64,000 nt of DNA from Mariniflexile sp044335535 (GTDB taxonomy: Bacteria; Bacteroidota; Bacteroidia; Flavobacteriales; Flavobacteriaceae), in the NCBI RefSeq assembly GCF_044335535.1, contig NZ_JBIQVZ010000010.1, forward strand, positions 38,263 through 102,262, written 5' to 3'. Under the pieces are notes generated by a model, which had not been told where the DNA came from, did no database searches, and saw nothing but the letters and a program-made list of their open reading frames with translations. Positions within the stretch are counted from its first letter, which is position 1; each line of letters starts with the position of its first letter. This document shows, piece by piece, positions 50,351 through 60,200 of the stretch. The translations under genes and the position numbers were made by a program.

Positions 50351-51496
50351 ATGAGTAGATACAGCAGACATATCATCCTTTCAGAAATTGGTCAAATTGG
50401 CCAAGACAAGCTCACGAACGCCAAAGTGTTGGTGGTTGGTGCAGGCGGACTTGGGTGTCCGGTGTTGCAATATTTAGCAGCAGCAGGAATAGGAACTTTA
50501 GGTATTATTGATTTTGATGTGGTTGAAGCATCTAATTTGCAACGTCAAATTTTGTTTGGAACCTCCTGTTTGGGACAAAACAAAGCAGCCGCAGCAAAAA
50601 AGCGTTTAGAAGATTTAAATAACGAGATTTCCATTATTGCGTATGCTGAAAAGCTAAGCTATCAAAATGCTTTGGAATTATTCAATCAATACGACTTGGT
50701 TGTCGATGGTACCGATAATTTCGAAACGCGCTACCTTATAAACGATGCAAGTATTATTACAGGTAAACCGTTGGTTTTTGGAGCGATTTTCAAATTTGAA
50801 GGTCAGGTTTCAGTTTTTAATTATCAAAACGGACCGAGTTACAGGTGCTTATTTCCCAACCCCCCAGAGAAAAACACTGTTCCTAACTGTTCTGAAATAG
50901 GGGTATTGGGGGTGTTGCCGGGTATTATTGGAAGTATGCAAGCCAACGAAGTTTTAAAGATTATTTTAGAAATTGGTCATGTGCTTTCAGGAAAATTACT
51001 TTGTTACAATGCATTAACAGCCCAAACAACTGTTTTGAAAATTAATAAAACGGAAGCCATCATCAATTCGGTTTTAAAAGATAAAGATATTTTCAGTAAA
51101 AAACAGCTTGATTTTAATTGTGAGTTTGCCTCTGATGAAGTTTCCATAAAAGATGTTTTATCAAAGGAAAACATACAATTTATAGATGTTAGGGAGGTAC
51201 ATGAACGTCCTAAAATAGATGCTATTGAAGTCACTTCAATTCCTTTAAGTGAATTGGAAAATTCCCTTGATAAAATCCATACCGAAAAACAAAAGATGAT
51301 TTTTTGCCAATCTGGAATGCGAAGTAAAAAAGCAGTTTCCATGTTGAAAGAACTACATATCGATAATTGTTTTAGTATTAAAGAAGGGGCTTTGGAAATA
51401 AATAATCAAGTACAATACCTACAAGGTTTTAAAAACCTTGCAGGAGAAAATAAAACCTTGCAGGACAGTAAAAACCTTGCAGGAGAAAATAGATAA
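50351..51496 (+). CDS. moeB: MoeB-type adenylyltransferase with rhodanese domain
   Basis: A 381-residue protein. Residues 1-245 form the ThiF/MoeB domain (GAGGLGCPVLQYLAAAGIG, RQILF, NCSEIGVLG with the catalytic Cys). Residues about 265-360 form a rhodanese domain with the active Cys in CQSGMRSKKA. It activates MoaD and loads sulfur. The last 20 residues come from a tandem DNA repeat (AAAACCTTGCAGGA, 51424-51490) that reads NLAGEN twice and looks like an accidental extension. Confidence 0.9.
   Translation: MSRYSRHIILSEIGQIGQDKLTNAKVLVVGAGGLGCPVLQYLAAAGIGTLGIIDFDVVEASNLQRQILFGTSCLGQNKAAAAKKRLEDLNNEISIIAYAEKLSYQNALELFNQYDLVVDGTDNFETRYLINDASIITGKPLVFGAIFKFEGQVSVFNYQNGPSYRCLFPNPPEKNTVPNCSEIGVLGVLPGIIGSMQANEVLKIILEIGHVLSGKLLCYNALTAQTTVLKINKTEAIINSVLKDKDIFSKKQLDFNCEFASDEVSIKDVLSKENIQFIDVREVHERPKIDAIEVTSIPLSELENSLDKIHTEKQKMIFCQSGMRSKKAVSMLKELHIDNCFSIKEGALEINNQVQYLQGFKNLAGENKTLQDSKNLAGENR
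51424..51492 (+). repeat. Short tandem repeat in the moeB 3' end
   Basis: Three near-copies of AAAACCTTGCAGGA with 8-12 bp spacers. AAGGTTTTAAAAACCTT at the left is a small palindrome. The repeat lies inside the coding frame and extends the protein until TAA at 51494. Confidence 0.65.
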
Positions 51497-51500
51497 GAAA

Positions 51501-51944
51501 ATGACAGATAAAAAACCAAAAAGTGTGTTTAAGCAGGGGGCTATTTCTTCAGGGTTTATTGGAGAATCCATCGCAAAACACCAAACAAAGACAAGTATTG
51601 GAGCGCACAATATTTTTTTGGGTCAAGTACGTGCCGATGTTATTGATGGCAAAACGGTTTCGGCTATTGAATACACGGCCTATGAAGAGATGGCAAATTT
51701 AAAATTTCATGAGATTCGCGAAGCTGCTTTTGGAAAATTTGAACTTACCTGTATGCACATTTATCACAGTTTAGGCGTAGTGAAAGCAGGTGAAATTTGT
51801 TTGTTTGTTTTTGTGTCTTCGCCCAGACGTAAAGTGGTTTTTGAAGCTTTAGAATATATCGTTGAAGAAATAAAAGCCAACGTACCCGTTTTTGGAAAGG
51901 AAATTTTTGAAGACGATTCGCATCAATGGAAGAAAAACTCCTAA
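51501..51944 (+). CDS. moaE: Molybdopterin synthase large subunit MoaE
   Basis: A 147-residue protein. I chose ATG 51501 (MTDKKPKSVF), four bases behind the moeB stop; the longer frame from 51438 would start in the repeat of moeB. GAHNIFLGQVRAD and HSLGVVKAGE are the family motifs, with FVSSPRRKVVFEA near the catalytic Lys region. It converts precursor Z with MoaD thiocarboxylate. Confidence 0.92.
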   Translation: MTDKKPKSVFKQGAISSGFIGESIAKHQTKTSIGAHNIFLGQVRADVIDGKTVSAIEYTAYEEMANLKFHEIREAAFGKFELTCMHIYHSLGVVKAGEICLFVFVSSPRRKVVFEALEYIVEEIKANVPVFGKEIFEDDSHQWKKNS

Positions 51945-52100
51945 ATAGATTAGTTGTTTGTCGTTAAGTTGTTGAGTCGACAGCTAAACAACAAAGACTT
52001 AAACAATTAACAATAAGCAGCCAAACAACAAACGTATATATAGTTGTCATTAAGTTATCAAGTCGACACAACTAAACAACTAACATCTAAACAACAAACA
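51945..52100. repeat. Duplicated simple-repeat spacer
   Basis: Two copies of a stretch with GTTAAGTTGTTGAGTCGACA-like and CTAAACAACAAA words lie in tandem (about 51955-52030 and 52035-52100). Related words recur behind moaA (54150-54220). No gene is inside. Confidence 0.55.
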
Positions 52101-53012
52101 ATGATAGATATCACACATAAAAGCACCACACTACGTACCGCAGTAGCTCAAGCTATTGTGAAAGTGAGTAAACCCGAAACCATTACAGCAATACAAAACG
52201 ACATGGTTCCGAAAGGAAATGTGTTCGCTATGAGTAAAGCTGCGGGGTTATTGGGCGTGAAACGCACCCCGGACATTTTACCCGATTGCCATCCGTTGCC
52301 AATCGAGTTTACAGGTGTAGAATATGAAATAAACGGATTGGAAATCACTGTTTTATTCACCGTAAAAACCATTTACAAAACAGGAGTAGAGGTGGAAGCG
52401 ATGCACGGCGCTAGTGTGGTGGCATTAAATATGTACGATATGCTGAAACCTATTGATAAAGGCATTGAAATCCACCACATCAAATTATTGCATAAAAAAG
52501 GAGGAAAATCCGATTTTAAAGATCGATTTAGAAAAGATTTAAAAGCAGCCGTTATTGTGTGTTCCGATACGATTTCAGCAGGACATAAAGAGGATAAAGC
52601 AGGTAAAGCCATCATTGAAAAACTCAAGGCCTGTGGCGTTCAAATAGAAGTTTATGAAATCATTCCCGACGAACTGGAAATTATTCAGAATAAAGCAAAA
52701 CAACATCAAGAAAATGGTGTTGATTTAATTATTTATACGGGTGGTACCGGACTTTCTGCCCGTGATGTAACGCCTGAAGCTTTGGAGCCGCTTTTAGATA
52801 GACGCATTCCAGGAATTGAAGAGGCGATTCGTAATTACGGACAAGATAGAACGCCTTATGCGATGCTTTCAAGAAGTGTTGCAGGTACTATTAAGAATAC
52901 CTTGGTGCTAGCACTACCGGGATCAACTAATGGAGCAAGCGAATCTATGGATGCCATATTTCCATCTGTATTGCATGTTTTCGGGATATTGAGAGGTGCG
53001 GGACATGATTAG
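52101..53012 (+). CDS. Bifunctional MoaC-MogA molybdenum cofactor protein
   Basis: A 303-residue fusion. I chose ATG 52101 (MIDITHKSTTLRTA); a longer frame from 52044 runs through simple repeats. Residues 1-150 are MoaC, the cyclic pyranopterin monophosphate synthase (LPDCHPLPI, VEVEAMHGASVVALNMYDMLK). Residues about 160-303 are MogA/MoaB, the molybdopterin adenylyltransferase (VCSDTISAGHKEDKAG, YTGGTGLSARDVTPEA, LPGSTNGASES). The fusion is common in Bacteroidota. Confidence 0.93.
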   Translation: MIDITHKSTTLRTAVAQAIVKVSKPETITAIQNDMVPKGNVFAMSKAAGLLGVKRTPDILPDCHPLPIEFTGVEYEINGLEITVLFTVKTIYKTGVEVEAMHGASVVALNMYDMLKPIDKGIEIHHIKLLHKKGGKSDFKDRFRKDLKAAVIVCSDTISAGHKEDKAGKAIIEKLKACGVQIEVYEIIPDELEIIQNKAKQHQENGVDLIIYTGGTGLSARDVTPEALEPLLDRRIPGIEEAIRNYGQDRTPYAMLSRSVAGTIKNTLVLALPGSTNGASESMDAIFPSVLHVFGILRGAGHD

Positions 53013-53085
53013 TTTCAAAGTTTCAAAGTTTCAAAGTTACAAAGTTTCAGAGTTGCAGAGTTGCAAAGAATCTAAAAGGTCTAAA
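53013..53085. repeat. 8-base simple repeat (TTTCAAAG)
   Basis: Tandem TTTCAAAG/TTACAAAG/TTGCAGAG units behind moaC-mogA. It is the complement type of the tract at 38645-38722 in the nitrate operon. Confidence 0.65.
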
Positions 53086-53126
53086 AATCTAAGAAGCCTA
53101 AAAATCTAATGATTTAAATAAAATTA

Positions 53127-54134
53127 ATGAAAAATAAAACTCCCATATTACAAGATTCACACGGCAGAGATCATGGGTATTTGCGTATTTCGTTAATAGA
53201 ACGTTGCAATTTACGTTGCTCATATTGCATGCCCGAAGAAGGGGTGCAGTTATCTCCTAAAAGCCATTTGATGACTTATGAGGAAATATACGAAATAGCC
53301 AAAACATTTGTAAAACATGGTGTAACAAAAATTAGGCTAACAGGCGGTGAGCCATTGGTGCGAAAAGATATCCCAGTCATTTTAGAAAAATTATCGACAC
53401 TTCCTGTTGAATTATCAATCACTTCAAATGCTGTTATTATTGATAAATTTATTGATGTTTTGAAAGTGAATGGCGTACATAAAATCAATCTCAGTTTAGA
53501 TTCGTTAAGCCGTGAAAAATTCAAACATATAACCCGTCGCGACCAATTTGAAGTTGTGTATAAAAACATGCTGCTTTTAGTAGAGGAAGGTTTTAAAGTG
53601 AAAGTGAATGTGGTTTTGATGAAGGGTTTTAATGAAAATGAAATCATCGATTTTATTAACTTAACTAAAAACTTGCCCATCGTAGTCCGTTTTATTGAGT
53701 TTATGCCTTTTGATGGTAACAAATGGGATATGAGCAAAATGGTATCTTACGCAGAAGTGATGACTTATGTTAACGCTTCTTTTTCTGAAGCGAGTATACA
53801 ACGCATACAAGATGCGCCAAATGATACGTCTAAAAACTATAAAATTTCGGGTTATAAAGGCAGTTTTGCGATTATCAGTACCGTTACCAATCCGTTTTGC
53901 GATTCGTGTAACAGATTGCGTTTAACGGCAAACGGACAGCTAAAAAATTGTTTGTTTTCTGCCGCTGAATCCGATTTATTGACCACACTTAGACAGGGAA
54001 ATCCCATTGAGCCCGTCATTCAAAAAGCGGTGCAAGCGAAGTTTAAAATCCGTGGGGGCATGGATACCTTAGAGAAACTTCAAGAACCTAAACGGCATAA
54101 TAACAATAGGAGTATGATTACCATTGGAGGGTGA
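53127..54134 (+). CDS. moaA: GTP 3',8-cyclase MoaA
   Basis: A 335-residue radical SAM enzyme. The first cluster is CNLRCSYC (about residues 27-34), the second CDSCNRLRLTANGQLKNC near 255-272, and the protein ends in the needed Gly-Gly. It makes cyclic pyranopterin precursor from GTP. It closes the molybdenum cofactor operon, so all steps from GTP to MGD are coded in 46.8-54.1 kb. Confidence 0.94.
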   Translation: MKNKTPILQDSHGRDHGYLRISLIERCNLRCSYCMPEEGVQLSPKSHLMTYEEIYEIAKTFVKHGVTKIRLTGGEPLVRKDIPVILEKLSTLPVELSITSNAVIIDKFIDVLKVNGVHKINLSLDSLSREKFKHITRRDQFEVVYKNMLLLVEEGFKVKVNVVLMKGFNENEIIDFINLTKNLPIVVRFIEFMPFDGNKWDMSKMVSYAEVMTYVNASFSEASIQRIQDAPNDTSKNYKISGYKGSFAIISTVTNPFCDSCNRLRLTANGQLKNCLFSAAESDLLTTLRQGNPIEPVIQKAVQAKFKIRGGMDTLEKLQEPKRHNNNRSMITIGG

Positions 54135-54260
54135 AAATATGTTATTCGTTTATTTGTTTATTCGATGAGTCGTTGAGTTGTTGAATCGTTGAGTTGCTTG
54201 TTGTTGAGTTGTTTAGATGATACCATTTCACTTATTTAAAAATAAATTTAATTTAAAATA

Positions 54261-54367
54261 GGATAAATTTGTCCGATATTAAATTTAGTCCTAATTTTGC
54301 GCTTGATTTAAAATGACAAAAAGTGATTTATGGATGACATTCGGACAAAATAAAGATATTTTTGTCC
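54261..54367 (+). promoter_or_regulatory. Nitric oxide reductase promoter with two GGACAAA palindromes
   Basis: TTTG (54268-54271), a 20 bp spacer and TAATTTTG (54292-54299) make a consensus promoter. GGATAAATTTGTCC (54261-54274) overlaps its -33 part, and GGACAAAA/TTTTGTCC (54343-54350 and 54360-54367) lies in the leader. Both share the half site GGACAAA. The placing suits a repressor that responds to NO. The second also has a T run behind it, so it could be an attenuator. The rest of 54135-54524 holds simple repeats (54150-54220) and AT-rich leader. Confidence 0.5.
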
Positions 54368-54524
54368 TTTTTTAAATAATTAAACTGAATATATCACCAA
54401 GAATAATAAACCAACTGAAATTATGACCGATGAAAGCACTTAAATCAAAATGATTAAACAACGATTAAAAAAAAATCTTAATTAAAAGCAGCAAACAACA
54501 AGTTTATAGTTTAAACAAAAATTA

Positions 54525-56759
54525 ATGACAATGAAAAAAATATGGATTACATTTATTAGTGTTGTGTCAATATCCTTTATAATACTCATTTGGATAGGAA
54601 CAGAAGTGTATCAAACACAACCTCCCATTCCAGAAACCGTTATCGTAAAAGAAACTCAAGAAATACTTTATACCAAAAAAGACATTCAAATAGGGCAAAA
54701 CGTTTGGGAATCTATTGGAGGCATGGAAGTCGGTTCCATTTGGGGACACGGTAGCTATGTGGCTCCCGATTGGACAGCCGATTGGATTCATAAAGAAGCG
54801 ACGTTCATGCTTGAAGCATGGTCTCAAAATGATTATAATACCAATTACAATACACTAGATGTAGAAAAAAAAGCAGCGTTAAAAGCACGTTTAATTGAAG
54901 ACATTAAAACGAATACGTTTAATGAGGTTGATAAGTCCATAACCATATCAGAAAGTAGATTGGCTGCCATCAAAGAAAATATTAAGCATTATTCATCTAT
55001 TTTTTCTGAAGGTAAAGAAGAATACGCCATTCCTAAAGGAGCACTGGTAAATCCTGAAAAATTAGAACAGCTAAACGCCTTTTTGTTCTGGACATCTTGG
55101 GCAGCAAGCACCAACAGACCGCATAAAGATTATACCTATACTTCCAATTGGCCACACGAACCTTTAATTGATAATACCATAACAAGCGATTCATTAATCT
55201 GGTCTGGGCTGTCTATTGTATTACTCTTATTGTTCATTGGTATTTTAACATATTATTATTTATTAAATCACGAAAAGGGAGAATTACTTACCAAACCAGA
55301 AAGCGATCCGTTAATAAATTTAAAATTGTTTAAATCCCAAAAAGCGATATTAAAATATTTTATAGTTATCTCGTTGTTAATAGGATTGCAAGTTGTTTTA
55401 GGCATCATTACCGTACATTATACTGTTGAAGGGCAGGCCTTTTTTGGTTTCGATTTATCTAGTTTTCTGCCTTATTCGGTTACCAGAACTTGGCACACCC
55501 AATTGGCCGTTTTCTGGATTGCCGCTACGTGGTTGGCTACAGGCTTATTTCTAGCACCTATGATTTCTGGAAAAGAAATGAAATACCAACGTTTTGGCAT
55601 TAACTTCCTATTTATCGCTTTGCTTCTTATTGTATTAGGATCTATGATGGGTGAATGGTTGGGCGTACATCAATTTTTAGACTTAACAACCAATTTTTTC
55701 TTTGGGCATCAAGGCTATGAATACATGGATTTAGGCCGTTTCTGGCAAATATTTTTAGGTATTGGTTTAGTACTTTGGGTGTTCATGGTTAGCCGACACA
55801 TCTTATATGGCATTCGTAAAAAAGATGAATCGAAACACTTGCTAATTATCTTATTAGTATCTGTCATGGCCATAGGTATGTTCTTTTTCTCTGGCTTAAT
55901 GTATGGTGAAAATAGTAGTTTACCGGTTATTAATTACTGGAGATGGTGGTTGGTACATTTATGGGTTGAAGGCTTTTTTGAAGTATTTGCAACTGTCGTT
56001 ATTGCTTATATTTTCTCAAGATTAAAAATTATATCTGTAAAAACCGCAGGCAGGGTATCCATAGCTTCGGCATCCATATTTTTAGCTGGGGGCATTATAG
56101 GGACATTACATCATTTATATTACTCAGGAACGCCTATTCAAGCGATTGCCTTAGGTGCTACTTTTAGTGCTTTAGAAGTGGTTCCACTAACACTTATGGG
56201 TTTTGAAATCAGGGAAAACTGGAATCTTTTAAAAAGTAAACAATGGATGCAAAAATATAAATGGCCCATCTTTTTCTTTATTGCCGTTGCTTTTTGGAAT
56301 TTTGTAGGCGCAGGTGTTTTCGGGTTTTTAATTAATCCACCAATTGCACTCTATTACATTCAAGGTTTAAATACCACTGCAGTTCATGCACATACCGCTT
56401 TATTTGGTGTATATGGTATGCTAGGTATGGGCTTCATTCTAATATGTTTACGTTTTTATTCAGATAGAGTTTGGCAGAATAAAAAATTAAAACGTGCCTT
56501 TTGGTTATTAAATATAGGTTTGGTCGCTATGGTACTTTTAAGTTTGCTGCCTATAGGTATTATCCAAGCTTACACTTCTATTACCAAAGGCTATTCGTTT
56601 GCTAGAGATACCGAGTTATTATATTCACCTACCGTGCAAACCTTAAAATGGATGCGTATGATTGGTGATGTTATATTTTCTGTAGGCATTTTTTATTTTT
56701 GCTGGTTTACTATTGATGAAACGATTTATAATTTCAAAAGAAAACACGTAAATCAATAA
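54525..56759 (+). CDS. norZ: Quinol-dependent nitric oxide reductase (qNOR)
   Basis: A 744-residue inner membrane enzyme that reduces two NO to N2O with quinol. The N-terminal part (first membrane helix at 6-24, then a periplasmic domain with GQNVWESIGGMEVGSIWGHG) is a haem-less NorC-like fusion. The catalytic part, from about residue 225, has around 12 helices with the haem/FeB His residues in TRTWHTQLAVFWIAATWLA, in MGEWLGVHQF, and in TLHHLYY and HAHTALFG. It starts at ATG 54525 or, two codons later, at 54531. The promoter carries two palindromes. It protects against or respires NO and goes with the globin and the nitrate genes. Confidence 0.95.
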   Translation: MTMKKIWITFISVVSISFIILIWIGTEVYQTQPPIPETVIVKETQEILYTKKDIQIGQNVWESIGGMEVGSIWGHGSYVAPDWTADWIHKEATFMLEAWSQNDYNTNYNTLDVEKKAALKARLIEDIKTNTFNEVDKSITISESRLAAIKENIKHYSSIFSEGKEEYAIPKGALVNPEKLEQLNAFLFWTSWAASTNRPHKDYTYTSNWPHEPLIDNTITSDSLIWSGLSIVLLLLFIGILTYYYLLNHEKGELLTKPESDPLINLKLFKSQKAILKYFIVISLLIGLQVVLGIITVHYTVEGQAFFGFDLSSFLPYSVTRTWHTQLAVFWIAATWLATGLFLAPMISGKEMKYQRFGINFLFIALLLIVLGSMMGEWLGVHQFLDLTTNFFFGHQGYEYMDLGRFWQIFLGIGLVLWVFMVSRHILYGIRKKDESKHLLIILLVSVMAIGMFFFSGLMYGENSSLPVINYWRWWLVHLWVEGFFEVFATVVIAYIFSRLKIISVKTAGRVSIASASIFLAGGIIGTLHHLYYSGTPIQAIALGATFSALEVVPLTLMGFEIRENWNLLKSKQWMQKYKWPIFFFIAVAFWNFVGAGVFGFLINPPIALYYIQGLNTTAVHAHTALFGVYGMLGMGFILICLRFYSDRVWQNKKLKRAFWLLNIGLVAMVLLSLLPIGIIQAYTSITKGYSFARDTELLYSPTVQTLKWMRMIGDVIFSVGIFYFCWFTIDETIYNFKRKHVNQ

Positions 56760-56787
56760 CAGAAAATAAGCAAGTTTAAAGAGTCTT

Positions 56788-56838
56788 AAAAAATCAGTAA
56801 CTGATAAGCATAAACCGTTTATTAGTTGCTGATTTTTA
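56788..56838 (+). terminator. Terminator behind the NO reductase gene
   Basis: AAAAATCAGTAACTGATAA pairs imperfectly with TTATTAGTTGCTGATTTTT, followed by T-rich sequence. It lies 28 bp behind the stop codon. Confidence 0.65.
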
Positions 56839-56850
56839 TTTTTAAACCAT

Positions 56851-56960
56851 AGTTGTCTGATAAAGCTTTTACAATTCACTGCTAACACTGTAATAATGAC
56901 TTTTTAAAGGAATTACTGATTTATGGACTAGTTTTTTGTAATAATTAATATAAATAATTC
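56851..56960 (+). repeat. Dispersed intergenic repeat D3
   Basis: This copy aligns with D2 over about 110 bp (AAAGCTTTTACAATT, TGACTTTTTAAAGG, TTTTTTGTAATAATTAAT). Unlike D1 and D2 it has no 7-base simple repeat beside it. The rest of the spacer to 57298 is AT-rich and I see nothing else in it. Confidence 0.6.
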
Positions 56961-57298
56961 CCAAAGGCTCTGTTGGGTTGTTCATCTAAATAAATTAGTT
57001 TATTTCATAAAAGTTTGCCTAACTAAAATTACAGGTTCTTAATTTAAATTCACACATAAAAATACTACAAAATTTATTCATATTAAGGTTCAAAGTATCA
57101 TTTCATCGATAAAATACTTTATTTATAGGTTTAATTCATTAATCTTCGAAAATAATTTACGATATTTATACCCTTTAAAAACAGTTGTTTAGGACAAAAT
57201 ATTTCAATTGGAGGAATGGATTGTTCTAAGTAATGCTAAGCAGTGATTAATATTTCTTTTTGCCCCCCAAGAAGAGAAATAATAAAAATTAAGCGTCT

Positions 57299-60200
57299 AT
57301 GAAAAAAACTACTTTAACTAACCTACTTGTTATTTTATTTTTTTTAACATGTTTAGGTAGCATGTTGGGTCAAAACCTTGTTCCGTTTAATCCAAGATAC
57401 GATGAGGCCATTAAAGGCGATATGCTTTTAATAGGAAACAGTAACCTTGGGGTTCATATTACAGATCCTTACTCTGGGACCAATAATAATGAGAGTTCGA
57501 CTAATAGAGACAATATGGTGTATGTTGACATTGATAATGACAATAATACCTTTAACTCCAGTAGTGCCGATTTAGAGGTGCCAAACGATGTTAGTTGTTA
57601 TAAAATTGTGTATGCTGGATTGTATTGGAGTTCCGTAGTAAAAGGGGATACACCAATGGCAGATGTTAAATTTAAAACCCCGGAAAGTGGTAATTACATA
57701 GACATTACCGGAACGGAAATTTATTATCAAAATTCTTCAGACAATAGAGACTCTAATACGTTTGCTTATTATAGTGATGTAACGGATATATTAATAGCTT
57801 TAAGCAACCCTGAAGGAACTTATACAGTAGCTAATATATCCTCTATGACGTCCGCAATGATGAATAGTGGTACTGGTCGTAATACAGAAGGCTTGTCGGC
57901 AGGATGGTCGCTTTTTGTTATTTATGAAGATCCACTTTTGCCAAGTAAATACATCACCTCTTTTGACGGGTTTACAAAAATACATAATCAAGCTCCTAAT
58001 AATGAGCAAACCTTTCCTATAAGTGGATTTCAAACGATACCAACGGGTCCCGTTCGAGCAAAATATGCTTTTAGTGCTTTGGAAGGCGATAGAGGATGGA
58101 CAGAAGATTATTTAGAAATTAATGGGACAAAAATTAGTGCTACAAATGCAAGCGGGACAGTCATACGTCCGAATAACAATTTTTTTAATAGTACCGTATC
58201 GATTATAGATCCAAATACGAATTCGCCCATGCTTTTTACCGATAGAAATCCCACAAGTTCCAATACCTTGGGTTTTGATGCCGGTATCATAAACATTCCC
58301 AATGCGGGAAATAGTTTAATAGCAAATGGCGATACGTCCGCTACCATTAAATTAGGAACCAATATAGATATTTACTATTTCTATTTTAGTGCCTTTGCCA
58401 TTGAAATTATTGCACCAAATATTGTATTGACTAAAATTGTTGAAGATGCTTTAGGAAACGATATAGGCGGGCAAGTTGTGGATTTAGGTGATGAATTATA
58501 CTATACCATAGGTTTTCAGAATACTGGGAACGATGATGCCACCGATTTAACCATTAGAGATATTCTGCCAACAAATGTTGTTTTTAACTATCCAGCAGAT
58601 ATTATGCCATTACCAGTAGGGGTTAGCGTTCAAAGTTATAATCCAACAACTAGAGAACTTATTTTTGATATCGACCCATCGGTGGTGGAAGAAAACGACC
58701 CAGTTTCCGAGATTCAGTTTAGGGTAACAGTCGTTGCAACCTGTAGTTTATTAAGCGATGCTTGTTCTAATAATATTGATAATCAAGCTTACGCAACATA
58801 TAAAGGGACTATAAATCCAGATTTTACCATTTCAGACGACCCCAGCTTTAGTAGTAATACGGGGTGTTTGTTAACTCCGGGTGCGACTAATTTTTTAGCC
58901 GATTTAAACGATTGTATTTTTGAAGAAGAGGTCATACTTTGTGGTGACAGTACAGTATTGACTGCTGGTAGCGGTTACGATGCTTATTCTTGGACAAATG
59001 ATTCTGGCACTGTCATAGGAACAACACAATCTATTACAGTTACTGCATCTGGAACTTACTACGTACATAATACAGCAATAGCACCTTGTCAATCAACCGA
59101 CCAAGTATTTAATGTGGTTACTTTTGGTGCAGGAGTTACAAATCCGGTTATTCCTTTTGCAGATGAAGTGGTTACCTGTCCGAACGATGGTAAACAATTG
59201 CCTAATATTTTCCTTTGTGGAGCGAATGATTCTAGATTTATTCAAACCAATATCACCGATACGTCATCCATTATTTGGGAAAAATTGGATGAAACAAGTT
59301 GTGCTGCAGTAACCGAAGAAGATTGTGCCAATGAAAATCTTGACTGTACTTGGAACCAAGTAGGAACTGGTCCTAATTTTATGGTGGATACAGCTGGACA
59401 GTATCGATTGACATTAAACTACACGGGTGGTTGTTTCAATCAGTTTTATTTCAACGTATATGAAAACCTATTAGTTCCAACAGTTACTTCAAGAGATATT
59501 TATTGTACCACACCTGGTGAAATCACCGTTGGCGGTGTGCCAAGTGGTTATGAGTTTAGTATTGATGGAACAAACTACCAAACAAGCAATGTGTTTTCAA
59601 TTAACACCCCTAATCTTTATTCCGTTTATATAAGACAAATTGACGTAACACCAAATCCGTGTATATTCACAGTACCCGATGTTCAAATAAGACAAAGGGA
59701 TTTTACCGTTTCAACAATTATCACGCAACCCTATTGTAATGGAGAAAAAGGGAGCGTCGTATTGGCGGCAAACGATGTACGGCCACAGTATTTCTATTCC
59801 ATTTACCAAGGTGGTACATTAATAAATAGTGTAGGACCTATAAACGCTAGTGATTATACATTCGCTAATCTAAATCCTGGAATATATACCGCAACGGTAT
59901 CTACTGAGGATGGTTGTACGGAAACTGTGGATATCGAAATTATTGATCCACCATTATTAACAGCCACTTCGGCACTTACAACCCCATTAACCTGTACCGA
60001 TGGCGAAATTACAGTGTACCCAGAAGGAGGGACACCACCGTATTACTATTTTGTAAACAGTACAACGGAATTCCAATCTACACCACAAATTGCGGTAACA
60101 GCTCCGGGTGTATATAATATAATCGTTATGGATTCCAATAACTGTCCAGCAGAAACTTCCATAACGGTAGATGCAACACCTGCCCCCGATTTCAATGTTG

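Noticed and set aside
51424..51492. Possible CRISPR fragment with repeats of about 14 bp
   Set aside because: Repeats are too short, spacers are 8-12 bp, and the stretch is in the moeB coding frame.
51438..51500. Longer start for MoaE
   Set aside because: It lies within the repeat-coded tail of moeB. ATG 51501 follows the moeB stop and gives a normal length.
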